DNA from: UBA12481 sp012523435
GTDB taxonomy: Bacteria > Bacteroidota > Bacteroidia > Bacteroidales > UBA12481
Direction of reading: 5' to 3'
NCBI GenBank assembly: GCA_028686135.1
Contig: JAQUCP010000010.1
Location: 1 to 64,000 of the forward strand
DNA: 64,000 nt
This document shows positions 59,459 through 64,000 of the stretch, piece by piece. The notes under the pieces are model-generated. The model worked only from the letters and a program-made list of their open reading frames with translations, was not told where the DNA came from and made no database searches. The translations under genes were made by a program, and so were the position numbers. Position 1 is the stretch's first letter, and each line of letters starts with the position of its first letter.

Positions 59459-61132
59459 ATGAAAAGAACTTTACGCGTACTCACTATGATGCTGGCATTT
59501 GCCGGTATGGTAACTGCCGGTTTTTCGCAGGCAATGCCTAATGCGATTACGATTGAGCCGGAGGATGCTACGGCTTTCGACATGATAACGCTAACCTTTG
59601 ATGCTAATCTGGCTTGTACACCGGATGGGAAGGGAAACCTGCTCGGACTTACTGAAGTAGCCATGCATGGCGCAATTAAAGTGCTCGGGAGCGATTGGAA
59701 CAGCTGGGGTATCAATACGGTAGATTACAACGGAACCCCTGGAGGCGGTTTTACAACCAGGTTGACCGCTATCGGTGGCGACCGCTATCAGATGTCGTTT
59801 GTCCCGGCTGATTATTTTGGTGTGACTGCCGATGATGGAACCTTTATCGGAATATCCTGTGTCTTCAATAATGGTGCAGGGTGGGACAGTGAAGGAAAAG
59901 ATTTTGGCGACGGCCAGTGTACTGATTTTCAGATACCTTTGAAATATGTCAGTGGCGAACCTGTAGTCAATTTTAACCTGAACCTCAAGAAGGTGATGGA
60001 TGCTGGCGAATTTATTCCAGGTCTTGACAAAGCTTATGTGGTGATTGACGGGTTGGGGTCGTTTGATATGATCGACCTGGATGAAAACTTCGATTCAGAC
60101 TCCATCTATTTTGTCAAGGTAGAGCAGGGCTTGACCAAAGATGAGACCTATGAGTATCATTACCGCATCAACGATGATTTGAATGAAGAGGTTACCCGGG
60201 AATTTTTTGCCATGGGTGGTTCTCAAACGCTCAGTGACTGGTGGAATGATGATCCGATTGTGTATCCCGCGAGTGTTGAAATCTATCTGGATATGACTTA
60301 TCCTATTGAAAATGAGTTATTTAATCCCGAATCTGATTATGTCGATGTTGCGGGGAGTTTCAATGACTGGGCTCCGGAGGAGGGAGTGTATCATTTAGAA
60401 GTGACAGAGGATCCCAATGTTTATATGATCCAGCTCGATCTCTTGGGTGGTGAATCCTATGATTTCAAGTTTAGGATTAACAGTGACTGGGAAAACTCCG
60501 AGTTTCCGAATGGAGGTCCGAACCGTGTACTTATTCCTAAGGAGGGTGATCAGGTAGTTAATCTAGCCTATAATACGATGGTTGAATTCACGGTAGATAT
60601 GACGAAAGCCGTGGATGCTGGTCAGTTTGATGCTGAGAGTGATTACATTGATTTTGCTGGAACACCTACTGACTGGGGTGGTTCAGATCATTTGACCTTG
60701 GTTGACGGTAATGTTTATAAAATCTTGGTTTCCAATGTGAAGCCTGGAGAGGTACTGGAATATAAGTTTAGGATTAATGGGAATTGGGAAACCGGTGAGT
60801 ATCCGGGTGGAGGTCCGAACCGGACCTACGAGGTTGAGTATGGTTATCAGGTAGTTCATCATTTTTATGATGTACCCGCTGGTGTCCAGATCGATCCGTT
60901 AGCTCAGGTTTCTTTCTATCCGAATCCCGCTTCAGACAAGATTATGGTTACCAATGCAGGATCTGTTGAGAGGATTGTGATAACCAATATGTTGGGTCAG
61001 AATCTGAAGACTGTTCCGGTGACTTCTACTCAGATGGAGCTTCAGACCGGCCAGCTTCAGAAAGGCATTTATTTCATTAATTTTATTTCGCGCGACGGTT
61101 CTCAGAGGACCGAGAAGCTACTTGTCCGATAG
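59459..61132 (+). CDS. Secreted multi-domain starch-binding-like protein with T9SS sorting domain
   Basis: Protein of 557 residues with a signal peptide ending in GFSQ. The N-terminal domain (about 25-165) is beta-rich and resembles the leading domain of the next gene's product. Three further beta-sandwich modules follow. The last two (about 278-375 and 380-470) are clear repeats of each other (YDFKFRINSDWENSEFPNGG versus LEYKFRINGNWETGEYPGGG) and start with AGSFNDW- or AGTPTDW-like segments, as in CBM48/CBM20/SusE-type starch-binding folds. The C-terminus (about 478-557; VSFYPNPASDKIMV, LQKGIYFINF) is a type A T9SS sorting signal. I infer a cell-surface glucan-binding protein. No catalytic motif is seen. 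Confidence 0.8.
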   Translation: MKRTLRVLTMMLAFAGMVTAGFSQAMPNAITIEPEDATAFDMITLTFDANLACTPDGKGNLLGLTEVAMHGAIKVLGSDWNSWGINTVDYNGTPGGGFTTRLTAIGGDRYQMSFVPADYFGVTADDGTFIGISCVFNNGAGWDSEGKDFGDGQCTDFQIPLKYVSGEPVVNFNLNLKKVMDAGEFIPGLDKAYVVIDGLGSFDMIDLDENFDSDSIYFVKVEQGLTKDETYEYHYRINDDLNEEVTREFFAMGGSQTLSDWWNDDPIVYPASVEIYLDMTYPIENELFNPESDYVDVAGSFNDWAPEEGVYHLEVTEDPNVYMIQLDLLGGESYDFKFRINSDWENSEFPNGGPNRVLIPKEGDQVVNLAYNTMVEFTVDMTKAVDAGQFDAESDYIDFAGTPTDWGGSDHLTLVDGNVYKILVSNVKPGEVLEYKFRINGNWETGEYPGGGPNRTYEVEYGYQVVHHFYDVPAGVQIDPLAQVSFYPNPASDKIMVTNAGSVERIVITNMLGQNLKTVPVTSTQMELQTGQLQKGIYFINFISRDGSQRTEKLLVR

Positions 61133-61147
61133 TTTTAAGTTTTACCG

Positions 61148-61175
61148 AAAAGCCCGGTGATGAGCCGGGCTTTTT
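61148..61175 (+). terminator. Hairpin between the binding protein and the amylase
   Basis: AAAGCCCGG (61149-61157) pairs with CCGGGCTTT (61165-61173) around a 7-nt loop, followed by T's. It would partly uncouple amylase expression from the upstream gene. Confidence 0.8.
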
Positions 61176-61190
61176 ACTAACCATCAACCC

Positions 61191-63989
61191 ATGAAGTTAC
61201 GTCATTTATCCTCCTTGTTTCTACTTTTAATGTTGACCACTTTTCTGCGGTTGAATGGTCAGGTTATTGTTTGCGATCCCCCATTTCCGACTGATCAGGA
61301 TTCGGTAAGGATTGTGTTTAATGCAGCCGAGGGAAGTCGGGGGTTAAAAGGGTACACTGATCCAATCTGGGCGCATACTGGGGTGATCACGACTCAGAGC
61401 ACCTCGGGAACCGATTGGCGCTACGTCATTGCCGGATGGAGCACCAACACTGAAAAAGCGCGTCTGACGCCTTTGGGTAATGATTTATGGGAATTCAAGA
61501 TTGGGCCAGACATCCGATCTTTTTACAATGTTCCGGCATCGGTTGGGATTCTGAAAATCGCTTTTGTTTTTCGAAATGCTGATGGTTCCCGAACCGGGAA
61601 AAATCAGGATGGTTCAGATATTTTTCAGCTGCTTTATGAGTCTGGCTTGAATCTGATTTTACGGGAGCCGATATCCTCTTTTCTGGTTGTTGATCCTGGG
61701 GTGGAGATTCCGGTTGAAGCTGTCTCCAGCGGTTCCGATTCTATTGTATTGGCACGGGATGGAATCAGATTGACAGGAACGGAATCAAATGAATTGATTT
61801 ACAATATCATAGCTGAGGATTCCGGATTGCATGATGTAATGTTAACAGCTTGGGCAGAAGGAGAGTCTGTACGGGACAGCTTTCAATACTTTGTTCGATC
61901 GGGGGATTTTTACCGGGAGTTGCCGGATGGTGTAGTGGATGGTATTAATTATCCAGATGATCAGAGTGCTATTTTGGTACTTTTTGCTCCGGGGAAAGAG
62001 CATGTGTTTTTGATTGGTGACTTCAATGACTGGCAAGTTGATCCAGATTATCTGATGTATAAAACACCTAACAATGAACGATTTTGGATCGAAATAGAAA
62101 ATCTGGAACCCAGGAAAGAGTATATATTTCAGTATTTGGTTGATGGAGAGTTAAGGATTGCTGATCCGTACACCACAAAGACTTCGGATCCTTGGAGTGA
62201 CAGTCAGATTAGTTCGATGGTATATCCGGATCTAATTTCTTATCCGACGGGTAAGACCACGGAGATTGCGTCTGTGTTGCAGACAGCCAAGCCAGTTTAT
62301 CAGTGGCAGGTGAATGATTTTCAGAAGCCAGATCAGTCCAATTTGGTGATATATGAGTTACTCGTCAGGGATTTCACGCAATGCCACACTTTTGCCTGTA
62401 TGCTTGACACGCTGGATTATTTGGAGCGACTGGGTATTAATGCGATTGAGCTGATGCCGGTATCGGAATTTGAGAACAATGACAGTTGGGGATACAATCC
62501 CTCCTTTTATTTTGCGCCAGACAAATATTATGGTCCGGCTGATGATCTCAAGGCCTTCATTGATGCGTGTCATGCCCGGGGTATTGCGGTGATTTTGGAT
62601 ATGGTTCTCAACCATTCGTATGGTCAGTCGCCTTTAGTCAGGCTTTATTGGGACAGTGAGAATGAGCGGCCCTCTGTTGATAATCCCTGGTACAATGTAC
62701 AATCGCCTAATTCTGTTTTCAGTTGGGGATATGATTTTAACCATGAGAGTATTCACACGGAGCGTTTTGTTGATCGGGTGAATGCGTATTGGCTTGAGGA
62801 GTTTCGTTTTGATGGTTTTCGGTTTGATTTTACCAAAGGGTTTACGAACACGCCTGGTGATGGTGGGGCTTATGATGCCAGTCGGATTCAGATTTTGAAG
62901 CGGATGTATGATCAGATCAGGGAGGTTAGTGGTGATGCGTATGTGATTTTGGAGCATTTTGCTGATAATCGGGAAGAGCGCGAGTTGAGCAGTTACGGGA
63001 TGTTGATTTGGGGGAATGTCAACTATAACTATCGGAAGGCCAGTTCCAGTTTTTTCTTAGAGGGCAAGTCGGATTTTTCGAGTATTTCCTGGATGAAGCG
63101 TGGTTGGACTGTTCCACATTTAGTTGGTTATATGGAGAGTCATGATGAAGAGAGGTTGATGTATGAGTGTTATTACTGGGGCAACACGACCAATCCGGAA
63201 TACCGGGTGAAGGACACGACGGTAGCTTTGAGTCGGATGGAGCTTGCGGCCAACTTTTTCATTCCTATTCCGGGGCCGAAGATGATTTGGATGTTTGGTG
63301 AGTTGGGATATGATTATTCCATCAATTATAATGGACGGGTAGGTCGCAAGCCGATCAGGTGGGATTATCAGTCTGACTGGCGGCGTGAGAGGGTTTACGA
63401 GGTTTATGCTGTTTTGAATCAGTTAAAGCAGGAGCATTTGGTGTTTACCACGGCGGATTACGCTTTGAATTTCTCCGACACCGTCAAGCGTATTAGTCTG
63501 AATCACAGCACGATGAATGTTACTATACTTGGAAATTTTGGAACTTATCCATCGATGGGTGATCCTGAATTTCAGCACACGGGTTGGTGGTATGAGTTAT
63601 GGACTGGTGATTCTTTGGAGGTGATTGATACTCGTTCGAAGATTATATTGATGCCGGGGGAGTATCGGTTTTACACGGACATCAGGTTAGACCGGCCCGA
63701 CATTATTTCGGGGATTGGGTCGCAAGTTTTGCGCAACAGGACATCTAAAGTTGAGATTTATCCCAATCCAGCCAGTGGCAAGGTGATGGTGAGGACCAGT
63801 GTGACCGGGGGGTTAGTGAGATATCGTCTCTTGGATCTTCAGGGTCGTCAGGTAGGGGGTGGTGATGTGATGCTGGATACGGTTCAGGGTCTTTTCGAGG
63901 TGGATTTAAGTGGATTGCAGCCTGGGATTTATTTAATTGAGGTAGCAGGAGCCAGATCTGGTGGTGTGGGGAAGGTTATGGTGAGGTAG
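61191..63989 (+). CDS. T9SS-secreted multi-domain GH13 alpha-amylase
   Basis: Extracellular or cell-surface alpha-glucan hydrolase of 932 residues. The signal peptide ends near LNGQ. An N-terminal domain (about 25-155; PTDQDSVRIVFNAAEGSRGL, IAFVFRNADGSRTG) and a second beta-domain lead to a CBM48-like module (about 255-345; HVFLIGDFNDWQVD, EYIFQYLVDGELRIADPY). The GH13 barrel (about 390-760) has VILDMVLNHSYG, nucleophile Asp546 in GFRFDF, acid Glu588 in ILEHF and Asp652 in ESHDEER. The C-terminal about 80 residues (VEIYPNPASGKVMV, LQPGIYLIEV) are a type A T9SS sorting domain. The gene ends 11 bp before the window edge. Confidence 0.92.
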   Translation: MKLRHLSSLFLLLMLTTFLRLNGQVIVCDPPFPTDQDSVRIVFNAAEGSRGLKGYTDPIWAHTGVITTQSTSGTDWRYVIAGWSTNTEKARLTPLGNDLWEFKIGPDIRSFYNVPASVGILKIAFVFRNADGSRTGKNQDGSDIFQLLYESGLNLILREPISSFLVVDPGVEIPVEAVSSGSDSIVLARDGIRLTGTESNELIYNIIAEDSGLHDVMLTAWAEGESVRDSFQYFVRSGDFYRELPDGVVDGINYPDDQSAILVLFAPGKEHVFLIGDFNDWQVDPDYLMYKTPNNERFWIEIENLEPRKEYIFQYLVDGELRIADPYTTKTSDPWSDSQISSMVYPDLISYPTGKTTEIASVLQTAKPVYQWQVNDFQKPDQSNLVIYELLVRDFTQCHTFACMLDTLDYLERLGINAIELMPVSEFENNDSWGYNPSFYFAPDKYYGPADDLKAFIDACHARGIAVILDMVLNHSYGQSPLVRLYWDSENERPSVDNPWYNVQSPNSVFSWGYDFNHESIHTERFVDRVNAYWLEEFRFDGFRFDFTKGFTNTPGDGGAYDASRIQILKRMYDQIREVSGDAYVILEHFADNREERELSSYGMLIWGNVNYNYRKASSSFFLEGKSDFSSISWMKRGWTVPHLVGYMESHDEERLMYECYYWGNTTNPEYRVKDTTVALSRMELAANFFIPIPGPKMIWMFGELGYDYSINYNGRVGRKPIRWDYQSDWRRERVYEVYAVLNQLKQEHLVFTTADYALNFSDTVKRISLNHSTMNVTILGNFGTYPSMGDPEFQHTGWWYELWTGDSLEVIDTRSKIILMPGEYRFYTDIRLDRPDIISGIGSQVLRNRTSKVEIYPNPASGKVMVRTSVTGGLVRYRLLDLQGRQVGGGDVMLDTVQGLFEVDLSGLQPGIYLIEVAGARSGGVGKVMVR

Positions 63990-64000
63990 CATCACTTTTG

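Overview
The window reads as chromosomal DNA of a Bacteroidota bacterium, probably an anaerobic or facultative member of the Bacteroidales/Marinilabiliales type. The evidence is a SusC/SusD pair, two proteins ending in type IX secretion (T9SS) sorting domains, many short-signal lipoproteins, phylum-typical families (DUF4835, DUF3276/PUR-like, DUF5606, DUF1573, very long NusB, long-form RpoZ and FabI), no Shine-Dalgarno-like sites, and repeated TAnnTTTG promoter boxes. A 100-N gap flanked by two identical 127-bp copies shows that this is a scaffold from an assembly, probably a metagenome-assembled genome.

Layout. 1-1.5 kb: tRNA-Pro(GGG) on the minus strand with its own promoter and terminator, then thioredoxin reductase. 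1.5-2.8 kb: an alpha-oxoamine synthase (serine palmitoyltransferase-like). 2.9-8.8 kb: a conserved housekeeping run on the plus strand, bamD-rpoZ-coaBC-DUF4835-recN, followed by fabI. 8.8-11.4 kb: small envelope genes (PepSY-type membrane protein, OB-fold lipoprotein, an NlpC/P60-like protein without its catalytic Cys, a lipocalin-like lipoprotein). 11.7-20.6 kb, minus: ftsK-lolA-DUF819-pepP-hutI-ftcD, joining division/envelope genes to the end of the histidine-degradation pathway. 20.8-22.8 kb: carbamate kinase and ornithine carbamoyltransferase. 22.8-26.5 kb, minus: phoH-purC-LysM/PBP1 protein. 26.6-31.4 kb: mazG (plus) against nusB-DUF1573-yajC-ybbR-coaE-dnaJ-like-DUF5606 (minus). 31.6-37.1 kb: PUR-like nucleic-acid-binding protein, an acyltransferase-like protein, a large secreted glycosidase-like/SUMF1-fold fusion broken by the assembly gap, and an AT-hook protein. 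37.3-42.4 kb: purL and a PurF paralogue lacking the N-terminal Cys nucleophile. 42.4-45.4 kb: two GH13 enzymes. 45.5-48.8 kb: two L,D-transpeptidases, a third paralogue with a destroyed active site, and a helical lipoprotein. 49-64 kb: an alpha-glucan utilisation locus.

The alpha-glucan locus combines a LacI regulator, SusC/SusD, an MFS sugar permease, beta-phosphoglucomutase and a GH65 disaccharide phosphorylase on the minus strand with a multi-domain starch-binding-like protein and a GH13 amylase, both with T9SS C-termini, on the plus strand. My reading: T9SS delivers the amylase and binding protein to the surface, SusCD imports maltodextrins or disaccharides, the MFS carrier takes them across the inner membrane, GH65 makes glucose plus beta-glucose-1-phosphate, and PgmB makes glucose-6-phosphate. 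Three copies of one 14-bp motif (consensus nG[CA]AATCG[AT]TTGAA) sit before lacI, before susC and before the plus-strand pair, and are the likely LacI operators.

The most unusual items are three proteins that keep an enzyme fold but lack the catalytic residue (NlpC/P60 Cys to Ala; YkuD His-Gly-Cys to Thr-Leu-Arg; PurF Cys to Ser), the glycosidase-like/SUMF1-fold fusion, an AT-hook protein with a possible PIN/NYN-like N-terminus, and promoter boxes so close to start codons that the mRNAs should be leaderless. I saw no CRISPR array, insertion sequence, prophage or rRNA gene.
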